Assembly (NCBI GenBank): GCA_002341345.1
Contig: DDNW01000057.1
Coordinates: 430-22,703 of the forward strand
Source: Erythrobacter sp. UBA2510
GTDB taxonomy: Bacteria; Pseudomonadota; Alphaproteobacteria; Sphingomonadales; Sphingomonadaceae
DNA length: 22,274 nt
Reading direction: 5' to 3'
Shown here piece by piece: positions 1 to 5,986 of the stretch. The notes below the pieces were generated by a model, which saw nothing but the letters and a program-made list of their open reading frames with translations, was not told where the DNA came from and did no database searches. The translations under genes were made by a program, and so were the position numbers. Within the stretch, counting starts at the first letter, position 1. Each line of letters begins with the position of its first letter.

Positions 1-1412
1 ACAAGATGATCGGTGCGCGCGTCCATTGCGCGGCGGACCTCGGCCCCAAACCCAGCGTCGGCGATGCCCTTGCCGCGCTCGATCAGTCGGTGGTCGAGCC
101 AGGTCGCACCTTGCGCTTTTACTTGAGCCTCGAGATCGAAATCGGAGCGCGTGGCGAGGAAGGCTATCGAGCCTTTGCCGTCGCGCCGTTCGATCGCGCG
201 CAGCTCGACGATGCCGCCGAGGTCGGGGCTATGCTCCAGCGCCTCGATGCCGGGAAAACGAACATGATGCGTGCGCCCATCGGTGCCGTCGATCACGGCA
301 TAGGCGCTGGCCGTCAGTTCGGCGTGCAACCCCTTGTCGATCAGCCGTCCGGCGATGGGTTTTTCGGGCGCGCTGGTGACGAGGGCATAGCTGTCGAGCG
401 GACGTGCCAGCGCTCGATCCTTCAGCGCCTTGCCGATCGTGCGGATGATATCGCCGCGCGTGCCCAGTTCGCGCAGCTGGGCTTGCGCGCCCTCCGCCAC
501 CGCCCAGTGGCCAGGCTCGCCCTCGGCGGCGAGGCCCATCGTCCCCAAATGTTGCAACCGGCCGATCATCAAGCGGCGCAGGCGCGGATCGTCCGTGCCA
601 AGTCGTTCGGGCCGCAAGTCGATCACGCCCAATTCGTCAGCGGCGCGGCCGATTGCGTAATCCAAGCGGGTCCAGCGTTCGGCGGTCACCTCGCGGTCGA
701 GCGCTTGGCTGATCTCATGCTCGGGCTTCGGCCCCAGTTCGGCGAGCGCCAGTTCCTCGGCGCGCGAGCGCAGGCCGTGGCCGATATAGTCGCGCGCGAT
801 GACGAGATCCTCGCCGCGCTCGTCGACGCCGCGCACCAGCAGATGGACATGTGGATTGTCGGTGTTCCAGTGATCCACCGCGACCCAGTCGAGCCGCGTT
901 CCCAGGTCTGCTTCCATCTGACGAGCGAGGTCGCGCGTGTATTCGCGCAGATCGGTCAGCTCCGCCGCGTCCTCGGGCGAGACGATGATCCGGAAATGAT
1001 GCCGATCGTCCTTGCACCGCTCGGCGAAACCGCGATCGTCGGCCTCGTCGCCGTTCGCATCGAACAGCGTCGCTGGCGAACCGTCGCGGGTCACACCCTC
1101 GCGCTTCAGATAAGCGATGTGCGCGGTCAGCGGCGCCATGCGCCGTCCGCCGATGCGATGACGCACGGGCAGCGCCTTCACCAGCACGCGTCGGCTCGAG
1201 CCGAACAGGCGGCTGCGCGCGAACGCCGTGCGGCCTGTGCCGAAATTCGATTGGCCGCGTCGACGCGGCCCGCCCCAGCCATGCCGCTTGGTCCCGCCAT
1301 GCAGAGCGGCGACACGCAGCACGTCGGCGACGAGTCCGCGCGCATTGCGGCTTTGCGCCTTGCCGCGCTTCGCCTTGCCCGGCCGGATGCGGAAGTCGCT
1401 GTCTTGGGTCAC
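1..1412 (-). CDS. rlxS: VirD2/RlxS-type conjugative relaxase with DUF3363 region (3' end outside window)
   Basis: Relaxases nick oriT, stay covalently attached to the 5' end and pilot the strand into the recipient. About 470 codons are visible, reading out through the left edge. After a basic N-terminus, residues about 138-149 (HHFRIIVSPEDA) and 181-192 (H181, H188, H190 in HWNTDNPHVHLL) form the histidine-rich metal site of VirD2-like relaxases. The following part resembles the DUF3363 region of these proteins. The GTG at 1412 was chosen because the relaxase-like reading begins there (TQDSDFRIRPGKAKRG); a start further upstream is not excluded. It lies downstream of the lytic transglycosylase gene, separated by 238 bases that may hold oriT. 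The opposite strand carries a long open frame that is a GC-rich shadow. The symbol follows the Mesorhizobium ICE relaxase by gene order and is an inference. Confidence 0.92.
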   Translation of the reverse strand, partial: MTQDSDFRIRPGKAKRGKAQSRNARGLVADVLRVAALHGGTKRHGWGGPRRRGQSNFGTGRTAFARSRLFGSSRRVLVKALPVRHRIGGRRMAPLTAHIAYLKREGVTRDGSPATLFDANGDEADDRGFAERCKDDRHHFRIIVSPEDAAELTDLREYTRDLARQMEADLGTRLDWVAVDHWNTDNPHVHLLVRGVDERGEDLVIARDYIGHGLRSRAEELALAELGPKPEHEISQALDREVTAERWTRLDYAIGRAADELGVIDLRPERLGTDDPRLRRLMIGRLQHLGTMGLAAEGEPGHWAVAEGAQAQLRELGTRGDIIRTIGKALKDRALARPLDSYALVTSAPEKPIAGRLIDKGLHAELTASAYAVIDGTDGRTHHVRFPGIEALEHSPDLGGIVELRAIERRDGKGSIAFLATRSDFDLEAQVKAQGATWLDHRLIERGKGIADAGFGAEVRRAMDARTDHL

Positions 1413-1650
1413 GACGCCACTGCTTTCCGCCCAAAATGGCCAATGGTGCCATTTGAAGCATTGAAAAGATTGCCTTTTTCCTTCCGAGCGGCACGCTCGT
1501 CGACCGACGCCCCCATGTTAAGCCAAGGAAAAGCCGCGCTTTTCCGGCGAAACGGGGTGCGCCTTGTATCTTGCAATCGTCTCCTACCCGGTTTTCCAGC
1601 TTCTCCTCCCTTCGTTACCGGAGGACACAATGCGAGGCGGACAGGCGAGA
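1413..1650. other. Candidate oriT region with inverted repeats
   Basis: This 238-base gap between the transglycosylase and relaxase genes has no convincing gene and is rich in dyads. A perfect inverted repeat lies at 1527-1545 (GGAAAAGC, spacer CGC, GCTTTTCC), another at 1485-1499 (CGAGCG, spacer GCA, CGCTCG), and a weaker one near 1464-1478 (AAAAG/CTTTT). Origins of transfer commonly lie just upstream of the relaxase gene and contain such repeats. The nick site cannot be assigned by eye, so oriT is an inference from position and structure. Confidence 0.5.
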
Positions 1651-2403
1651 TCATTGCGGTCGGCCCGCGCCAGCGCGGCGGACGAACAGCGTGTCGTCTG
1701 GTGCGGGGGTTTGCGGCAGCGCCGCATCTTCGCTCGCCGTCGATACCCGTTCGGGCTGCGGGCCACGCGCATCGTCAGAAGCAGCGATGATGTCGTTCGA
1801 TGGTGGTTGTGCGGACAGTTCTGTTGCGCTTGCGGTGCGGACGAACAGTCCGGCGCGCCGCCAAGCGTGCGGGTCGTGCGGTGTCGCGGCGGCGACCTGC
1901 AGGTCTCTCGGAGTGCCTGAGATCGACGCAAGCCGAGCAAGATAGGCGCGTGTTTCGGCGGGGAGCGGGCGGCCGCGCAGATATTGGTCATAGCGTCCCG
2001 GCCCGGCATTGTAGGCCGCGAGCATCGCGCTCGCATTGCCGTAACGGTCGTACATCGCGCGCAAATAGGCCGCGCCCGCCATGATGTTATCGCGCGGATC
2101 GAACGGATCGGAACCGAGACGATGGCGGACGCGCAGCTGCGCCCAAGTGCCGGGCATGATCTGCATCAGGCCCATCGCTCCGGCGCGCGAGACGGCGTTG
2201 CGACGACCTGCGGACTCGACGCGCATGACGGCCCAGATCCAGGCTTCCGGAATGCCGAAACGGTTCGCGGCTTCGGAGATATGGCCTGCATAGGGATGGC
2301 TCGCAATCGCGCGGTTCGCGGACGCATCTTGTGCGACGGCAACGGCAGGCGCAGCGAGGCCCGCCAGCACCGCGATTGTCAGAAGTTGGAAGCCCATACG
2401 CAT
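1651..2403 (-). CDS. Lytic transglycosylase (VirB1/SLT family), conjugation-associated
   Basis: This 250-aa protein should be exported and cleave peptidoglycan so that the transfer machinery can cross the cell wall. Residues 1-25 form a Sec-type signal peptide (hydrophobic LLTIAVLAGLAAPAVAVA ending before QDAS). The SLT domain follows: catalytic Glu at about residue 63 (RVESAGR), GLMQIMPGT at about 78-86 and AYNAGPG at about 130-136. The tail from about residue 180 looks low-complexity and variable. The open frame extends upstream into the DUF736 gene, but the ATG at 2403 lies 4 bases after that gene's stop and directly precedes the signal peptide. A second ATG two codons later is an alternative. 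It is part of the transfer operon. Confidence 0.92.
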   Translation of the reverse strand: MRMGFQLLTIAVLAGLAAPAVAVAQDASANRAIASHPYAGHISEAANRFGIPEAWIWAVMRVESAGRRNAVSRAGAMGLMQIMPGTWAQLRVRHRLGSDPFDPRDNIMAGAAYLRAMYDRYGNASAMLAAYNAGPGRYDQYLRGRPLPAETRAYLARLASISGTPRDLQVAAATPHDPHAWRRAGLFVRTASATELSAQPPSNDIIAASDDARGPQPERVSTASEDAALPQTPAPDDTLFVRRAGAGRPQ

Positions 2404-2407
2404 CGGC

Positions 2408-2743
2408 TCAGTCCCGCTCGCGGCGCGCTTGCGACCGGGTCCAGCGCAGCACCCAGGAACTTTCGTCCGCCTCGCTGCGGAACAGCGCGGCGCGGATGGG
2501 CTGCGCAAAGGCGGGATCGTCGATGCGCAGCGAGACGTAATCACCCGCTCGCTCTCCGGTCTCGTTCCAGCCCGCGCCGATCTCCGGCCCTTCGGCGTCG
2601 GAGCCGCGATGGACGCGCCAGTCGGGCGCTTTCTCGGTGTCGCTGTGTTCGGCCGGGACAAGCGCGATACGAAGATCGAGCGTCGCGGTTTCGATCATAC
2701 CTTCGTAGCCATTGGCGGTGCGGATGAAGCTGCCGATCTGCAT
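2408..2743 (-). CDS. DUF736 family protein (first copy)
   Basis: A 111-aa cytoplasmic protein of the DUF736 family, common in alphaproteobacterial ICEs and plasmids; function unknown. Family features are visible in order: an N-terminal G-S-F-x-x-T...GYEG strand, 'EKAPDWRV', 'EIGAGW', 'DYVSLRIDDP' and a closing 'WVLRWTR'. An AGGACATTCCC stretch upstream of the ATG provides a ribosome-binding site. It sits between traF (36 bases upstream) and the transglycosylase gene (4 bases downstream), so it is co-transcribed with transfer genes. A diverged paralogue lies at 5987-6316. Confidence 0.9.
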   Translation of the reverse strand: MQIGSFIRTANGYEGMIETATLDLRIALVPAEHSDTEKAPDWRVHRGSDAEGPEIGAGWNETGERAGDYVSLRIDDPAFAQPIRAALFRSEADESSWVLRWTRSQARRERD

Positions 2744-2779
2744 GGGAATGTCCTTTCGTGGGTTGGATCGGTTGCGGGA

Positions 2780-3337
2780 TCAGGGGTTGTCGGAGCGCCA
2801 TTCGAGCGGCGCGCCGGGCGCGTCGCGGGTGAAGATCGGATGCGCGCGACCGAGCACCGCGTCGGCGGGCAGCGGCCCGAAATAGCGACCATCGAGACTG
2901 TCGGGATGCTCGGGATTGAGGAGGAAGAGGTCGCGATCGCGTAGCGTGCGGCAGCCCCGCCAGACCGGCAGCGGACGGCCGAGCCGATCGCTTGCGCGGG
3001 CGGTTGCGAGGGGTCGGCCATCGACGCTGACGATGTCGCCCACGCGGCAGACGCGTGCGCCGGGTTTGCCGGCGACATGCTTCAGGAGCGGCACGTTCTC
3101 ACCGAGATAACCGCGTTCGACCATCCAGCGCGCAAGCCTTTCGGGCGGCGCAATCGCAACCAGCGCACCGACCGGCGGATCGCGCTCGGGCGTGATCCGG
3201 TAGAATCCGATGGGAACGCTCGCGCTCGCGTTCCAGATGATACGCGGCAGGGGATCGACGATCGCGAAGCCCACATAACCGCCGGCGAACAGCGACGCCA
3301 TGATCGCGGTCGCGCGGATGTAGAAGCGGCGGGTCAT
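2780..3337 (-). CDS. traF: TraF-type S26 signal peptidase of the conjugation system
   Basis: A 185-aa membrane-anchored serine protease of the S26/TraF family. These mature transfer proteins, for example by processing or cyclising the pilin in IncP-like systems. One membrane segment spans residues about 9-28. The catalytic Ser is S40 in SASVPIGFY (the S-x-P-x-G-x-Y motif) and the catalytic Lys is K86 in PLLKHVAGKPG. The C-terminal box 'LLNPEHPDSLDGRYFGPLP' matches the family's conserved 'DSRYFG' region. The frame is open further upstream, but the ATG at 3337 overlaps the DUF2840 stop in an ATGA arrangement, indicating translational coupling. Length is normal for TraF. Confidence 0.93.
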   Translation of the reverse strand: MTRRFYIRATAIMASLFAGGYVGFAIVDPLPRIIWNASASVPIGFYRITPERDPPVGALVAIAPPERLARWMVERGYLGENVPLLKHVAGKPGARVCRVGDIVSVDGRPLATARASDRLGRPLPVWRGCRTLRDRDLFLLNPEHPDSLDGRYFGPLPADAVLGRAHPIFTRDAPGAPLEWRSDNP

Positions 3338-3831
3338 CCTTCGACCTCGACGCGCTTGAGCCAGGCCTGGTGGCGTTCCAGAGTGTAGGCGCGCGGCTCC
3401 AGTCCGGCGGCGATGCGGTTGTGGACGTGCCGCCAGTGATCGGGCGCAGCGTCGCACGGATCGACGCCCGCTTGGTCGGCGGCGTCGATCGCGGCGAGCA
3501 CCTTGCTGACCTTCGGCCAACTTTGGATGGAGAGCAAAATCTCACCGCCCGGACGCACGAAGGGCAGCGTCGTGAACGGCTCTTCGTTTGCGACCGCGCG
3601 CACGACGTCGATGCGCGACAGGATCGTGCCGTAATCGTTCGCCGCCCAGCGGACGAAGGCGAAGATCGCACCAGGACGGAAGCTGACGATGCGCCGGCGG
3701 CGATCGACGATCCGGTCGTTGGCGACGCGGCCGAAGCGGATCCAGTGTTCGATCCGTTTCTCGATCCAGGTCAGCTCGACATGCGTCAGCCCGTCGCAGG
3801 TGAGCTCGCGCAAGGCATTGCACGCGCGCAT
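3334..3831 (-). CDS. DUF2840 family protein, transfer operon
   Basis: A 165-aa protein recognised as DUF2840, a family of unknown function almost always found between an HTH/excisionase gene and traF in alphaproteobacterial ICEs. Typical features are 'THVELTWIEKRIEHWIRFG', 'FRPGAIFAFVRWAANDYGT' and 'WRHVHNRIAAGLEPRAYTLERHQAWL'. No signal peptide or membrane segment is seen, so it is probably cytoplasmic. The frame is open 32 codons upstream, but the ATG at 3831 shares one base with the stop of the preceding HTH gene (TGATG), the expected coupled start. It overlaps traF by 4 bases. Confidence 0.87.
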   Translation of the reverse strand: MRACNALRELTCDGLTHVELTWIEKRIEHWIRFGRVANDRIVDRRRRIVSFRPGAIFAFVRWAANDYGTILSRIDVVRAVANEEPFTTLPFVRPGGEILLSIQSWPKVSKVLAAIDAADQAGVDPCDAAPDHWRHVHNRIAAGLEPRAYTLERHQAWLKRVEVEG

Positions 3832-4094
3832 CACTTGCGGCTCCGGGCGAAGGCCGACCCCTCGCGCGGGAGCAGATCGTTCTGCCCCGGATCGCTGGTT
3901 GAATGCTTGATGCCTAGATCGGCCCAAGCCTGGAGGTCTTCGACCGAATAGATCACGCGCCCGCCGATCCGGCGATAGGCCGGGCCGGTCCCGAAATAGC
4001 GATGCTTCTCGAGCGTGCGACCCGACAGGCCGAGAAAGCGTGCGGCCTCGGGCGTTCTCAGATAGCGGGGTGGAAGGTTGGTCGTATCGGGCAA
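3831..4094 (-). CDS. rdfS: RdfS/AlpA-like HTH excisionase (recombination directionality factor)
   Basis: A small winged-HTH DNA-binding protein of the MerR/AlpA/excisionase type, 87 aa from the chosen start. Residues about 7-60 form the domain: 'YLRTPEAARFLGLSGRTLEKHRYFGTGP' is the helix-turn-helix and 'YRRIGGRVIYSVEDLQAW' the wing. Such proteins at the head of the DUF2840-traF-relaxase operon act in Mesorhizobium ICEs as RdfS, which steers the integrase to excision. The longer frame begins at 4193, but the TTG at 4094 has an AGGAG seven bases upstream (4102-4106 on the plus strand) and gives the family's usual N-terminus. No integrase is in the window, so RdfS function is inferred from context. 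Confidence 0.78.
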   Translation of the reverse strand: MPDTTNLPPRYLRTPEAARFLGLSGRTLEKHRYFGTGPAYRRIGGRVIYSVEDLQAWADLGIKHSTSDPGQNDLLPREGSAFARSRK

Positions 4095-4101
4095 GGGAGC
4101 A

Positions 4102-4106
4102 CTCCT
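4102..4106 (-). promoter_or_regulatory. Ribosome-binding site deciding the TTG start of the rdfS-like gene
   Basis: The minus strand reads AGGAG, then seven bases, then TTG at 4094. This strong Shine-Dalgarno match at ideal spacing favours the internal TTG over the upstream start at 4193, whose extra 33 residues are proline- and alanine-rich and do not look like a domain. Confidence 0.65.
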
Positions 4107-4173
4107 GCGGTGATGGGCGGCAGGAGGCGTTTGTGGCGGAGGGGACGCGGCAGGCTGGAGTACGACAATCTGC

Positions 4174-4191
4174 GATCGCGCCGATGCGACC
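4174..4191. promoter_or_regulatory. Candidate operator upstream of the rdfS operon (shared 12-mer, copy 1)
   Basis: The plus strand carries GATCGC followed directly by GCCGATGCGACC, 80-97 bases upstream of the rdfS-like start. The same 12-mer, preceded by GATCGC and one extra base, recurs at 5041-5059 upstream of the FseA-like gene. The region 4095-4212 should hold the promoter for the transfer operon. A binding role is inferred from the repetition. Confidence 0.4.
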
Positions 4192-4212
4192 ACCCCCGGT
4201 AAGGGGAGTAAT

Positions 4213-4839
4213 TCAACGGATGCGCAGCAACTTGCGATAGCCTCCGTTCATCATGGCGGTGGCGTCGCGCACGAGCCGGATGACGAAGGAGCGTCCGGCG
4301 GAAGTCTTCCACTCGGTAGCGGGCAGTTTGGCGTCGTCGTCGCGTCCCAATTCTGCGGCGATCTCGCGATAGGTCGCACCATTCTGCCGCATATCGAGCG
4401 CGCGTAGCATCCGCTCGAGCCGCGCGAGCCGGTAGGCGCTGAGCGGCCAGCCGCGCGGAGGCGGTCCCGGTTCTCTGCCGAACAAGCGGCGATGGAAGCG
4501 CACAAGGCTTGCCATCCGCGTGCCGAAATCCTTGTCGAGCGGGACGATCGCGGCGAGCGGTTTGCCGGGTGTAGGATCGCGCAGCCACAGCGAATGATCG
4601 CCCGAATGATCGGCGACGACGACATGGCGTCCATCGACGGCAGCGTGGTCGGAGAGCAGTGTGCCGAGCGCATGCGGATCGACGCTTCGCGCGCCGTCAA
4701 ACCCGTCCGGCGCGGTATCGAGAATGACGGTGACGGCGATCAGTTCGGGCCGCCAAATCGCCCGTTCGTCGAGCTCATCCGGCGCATAGGCGAAAGGACA
4801 ACCCCCATCGCCGGGCGAAAGCCGCCTCGGCGGCGTCAC
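4213..4839 (-). CDS. DUF2285 protein; C-terminal half of a probable frameshifted FseA-like activator
   Basis: The open frame encodes up to 208 aa with a C-terminal DUF2285 domain: 'RLARLERMLRALDMRQNGATYREIAAEL' followed by 'RSFVIRLVRDATAMMNGGYRKLL'. The nominal start is a GTG at 4839 with no recognisable ribosome-binding site, and it lies inside the preceding DUF6499 gene in the +1 frame. In related proteins these two domains are continuous: 'RRWGLSF' from the upstream frame followed by 'YAPDELDERAIWRPEL' from this one would restore that. In Mesorhizobium ICEs the equivalent pair is joined by programmed +1 frameshifting to make FseA, the activator of rdfS. This is therefore probably the 3' part of one 260-aa product. 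Independent translation of the short form is not excluded. Confidence 0.82.
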   Translation of the reverse strand: MTPPRRLSPGDGGCPFAYAPDELDERAIWRPELIAVTVILDTAPDGFDGARSVDPHALGTLLSDHAAVDGRHVVVADHSGDHSLWLRDPTPGKPLAAIVPLDKDFGTRMASLVRFHRRLFGREPGPPPRGWPLSAYRLARLERMLRALDMRQNGATYREIAAELGRDDDAKLPATEWKTSAGRSFVIRLVRDATAMMNGGYRKLLRIR

Positions 4840-4996
4840 TGGCGACGGTGCCGCGCGCGATGTGCTTCTGCATCTGCGCGTGCTCCGCTTTGTAGTTGCG
4901 ATTGCGCTTCAGGAACTCTGCGGCGAGTTCGGCGCGACCAAGCGCTGGGGATGTGCCCCGTTTGCGCCCTGCGCGCCGCTGCGTCGGCGTCGGCAT
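4775..4996 (-). CDS. DUF6499-type protein; N-terminal part of a probable frameshifted FseA-like activator
   Basis: A 73-aa product in the standard frame, with 'AAEFLKRNRNYKAEHAQM' and 'AFARRWGLSF', the hallmarks of the N-terminal domain (DUF6499) that precedes DUF2285 in ICE activators. The ATG at 4996 has GGGAG about seven bases upstream; the open frame continues upstream but without family similarity. Translation ends at 4775, overlapping the DUF2285 frame by 65 bases with a +1 offset. If the ribosome slips +1 at UUU-C (4795-4792), the two parts form a 260-aa FseA-like protein. Without slippage this is a truncated, probably inactive product. The qseM-like gene lies 141 bases upstream. Confidence 0.8.
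   Translation of the reverse strand: MPTPTQRRAGRKRGTSPALGRAELAAEFLKRNRNYKAEHAQMQKHIARGTVASDAAEAAFARRWGLSFRLCAG
4792..4795 (-). other. Candidate +1 ribosomal frameshift site (UUU-C)
   Basis: On the minus strand the zero frame reads TGG GGG TTG TCC TTT CGC. A tRNA-Phe on UUU can re-pair with UUC one base downstream, after which GCC TAT GCG continues in the DUF2285 frame. A GGGGG tract (minus-strand positions 4806-4802) lies six bases before the slip codon and could act like the internal Shine-Dalgarno of the prfB shift. Both the exact slip codon and the stimulator are inferences; the +1 relation of the two frames is directly visible. Confidence 0.45.
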
Positions 4997-5018
4997 GGCA
5001 TTCTCCCGGTCGCATAGC

Positions 5019-5059
5019 GCGACCTCTAAGGTCGCACGCTGATCGCTGCCGATGCGACC
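5019..5059. promoter_or_regulatory. Candidate operators upstream of the FseA-like gene: GCGACC dyad plus shared 12-mer (copy 2)
   Basis: A perfect dyad GCGACC-TCTAA-GGTCGC lies at 5019-5035, 23-39 bases upstream of the ATG at 4996. A third GCGACC half-site (5054-5059) ends the 12-mer GCCGATGCGACC (5048-5059), which also occurs upstream of rdfS. The dyad is the size of a dimeric regulator's site (17 bases). Which protein would bind (a LuxR-type regulator, the FseA-like protein or QseC) cannot be told from the sequence. Confidence 0.45.
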
Positions 5060-5137
5060 GAACAGCGCCAAGGTTGCGCGCTGCCATGCGCGATTATGAC
5101 CAGTAGAAGCACCTGGTTTGCGATTGGAATTAACCGT

Positions 5138-5404
5138 TTAGCGCATCCGTGCGCCGAGGAGATGCGCGTAGCCGACCTCGGTCATCCACCTCGCACGCGC
5201 GAGATGGCTCGCATGCATGGTCTGCGCGCGCTGCGGCTCGGCGACCGGGTCGATCTCGAACAGAACGACGGAAACCTCGCGCCAGTCCGCGCCTTCATGG
5301 TCGGCATCGAGCAATTGCAAATAGTCGACCAAGTGGGATTCGTCGTAGGGCGTGAGCGTCGAAAGATCGGGCGCGAGATCGTCGAAGCGGCAAACGGACG
5401 GCAT
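5138..5404 (-). CDS. qseM: Small DUF2285 protein, QseM-like antiactivator
   Basis: An 88-aa cytoplasmic protein made almost entirely of one DUF2285-like domain: 'LTPYDESHLVDYLQLLDADHEGADWREVSVVL' then 'RAQTMHASHLARARWMTEVGYAHLL'. Its pattern ('G-A-x-W/Y-R-E-V/I' and a closing 'G-Y-x-x-L-L') parallels the C-terminal domain of the neighbouring FseA-like protein. This fits QseM of Mesorhizobium ICEs, which blocks the activators of transfer by protein contact. The start at 5404 has an excellent ribosome-binding site, GGGGAGGAG, seven bases upstream. It is divergent from the QseC-like gene, as in the known switch. Naming is by family plus gene order and has not been checked by alignment. Confidence 0.8.
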   Translation of the reverse strand: MPSVCRFDDLAPDLSTLTPYDESHLVDYLQLLDADHEGADWREVSVVLFEIDPVAEPQRAQTMHASHLARARWMTEVGYAHLLGARMR

Positions 5405-5693
5405 CGTCGAACTCCTCCCCTAACCCCGCGAAATACAACAACCTACCCACTAAGTAGGCGCACGAACCGCACATAGCGGTGCGCAATCCGCATCATCGAT
5501 CCGCTACAATCTGTCCGCGGATCTCGACCTTCGCACTATCGATCCGACGCTCCATCGACGATTCCACCGTCGCTGAACAGAGCCGAGCGCCGGGCTGTGA
5601 CCGCTTATCGGCAAAGCGTAAATACCCGCGTCCAAACCACTTGTAGAGAATACTCCGTGGCGGAATACTCTGCAAGCGTGACCTCTCGCACGC
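5405..5693. promoter_or_regulatory. Divergent qseM-qseC control region
   Basis: These 289 bases separate two divergent genes and must hold both promoters. The side next to qseM contains CCTAC-(7)-GTAGG at 5442-5458, 38-54 bases upstream of the qseM start. The side next to qseC holds the tandem GAATACTC sites described separately. The middle (about 5460-5640) shows no open frame that looks like a protein. Confidence 0.6.
5645..5671. promoter_or_regulatory. Tandem operator of the QseC-like repressor
   Basis: The octamer GAATACTC occurs at 5648-5655 and again at 5663-5670, exactly 15 bases apart. Each is a pseudo-palindrome (GAnTAnTC), and the whole block is also symmetric, with AGAG and CTCT at its ends. 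Tandem dyads just upstream of the gene (the ATG is 23 bases further on) are typical of controller-type XRE proteins that first activate and then repress themselves. A possible -35 (TTGTAG, 5641-5646) and -10 (TACTCT, 5666-5671) overlap the sites. Confidence 0.55.
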
Positions 5694-5918
5694 ATGGATA
5701 TCCGCGAGGTCTTGGCCGAAAACTTGAAGCGTCATCGCAAGGCGGCGGGACTGTCGCAGGAAGAGCTTGCACACCGGGCCGACATCGACCGCACCTATAT
5801 CAGCTCGCTCGAACGCTGCGTTTACGCCGCCGGGATCGATGTCGTCGATAGGCTCGCGCGCGAACTGGGTCTGGAAGCCGCCGATCTGTTGAAGCGCCCA
5901 ACAAGCGAAAGCGAGTAA
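5694..5918 (+). CDS. qseC: XRE/Cro-CI family regulator, QseC-like
   Basis: A 74-aa protein that is essentially one XRE helix-turn-helix domain: 'LAENLKRHRKAAGLSQEELAHRADIDRTYISSLER' (residues about 7-41), then 'IDVVDRLARELGLEAADLL'. This size and sequence type matches C-proteins of restriction-modification systems and QseC of Mesorhizobium ICEs. QseC represses or activates the divergent qseM promoter to give an on/off population switch. There is no good Shine-Dalgarno before the ATG, so translation is probably weak, as in many controller genes. It converges on the second DUF736 gene across a hairpin terminator. Confidence 0.83.
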   Translation: MDIREVLAENLKRHRKAAGLSQEELAHRADIDRTYISSLERCVYAAGIDVVDRLARELGLEAADLLKRPTSESE

Positions 5919-5941
5919 ACCGCGCTGCCTGCACTGGCACA

Positions 5942-5975
5942 GCAAAAGCCCCGCCCGGGCGAACCCGGACGGGGC
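5942..5975 (-). terminator. Rho-independent terminator for the second DUF736 gene
   Basis: A stem of 12 pairs with one mismatch (arms 5948-5959 and 5964-5975, CGAA loop on the plus strand) is followed on the minus strand by TTTTGCT. It lies 11 bases past the DUF736 stop and should also limit read-through from the convergent qseC-like gene, though the plus-strand side has no T tract. Confidence 0.72.
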
Positions 5976-5986
5976 GTCTGGCCGGC

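Noticed and set aside
715..1494. 259-aa minus-strand open frame overlapping the relaxase start
   Set aside because: Arg/Ala-rich out-of-frame shadow; the relaxase motifs are in a different minus-strand frame.
6..1790. 594-aa plus-strand open frame opposite the relaxase
   Set aside because: Composition is shadow-like, it has no motif, and the minus strand has a clear relaxase with a metal-binding histidine triad and operon context.
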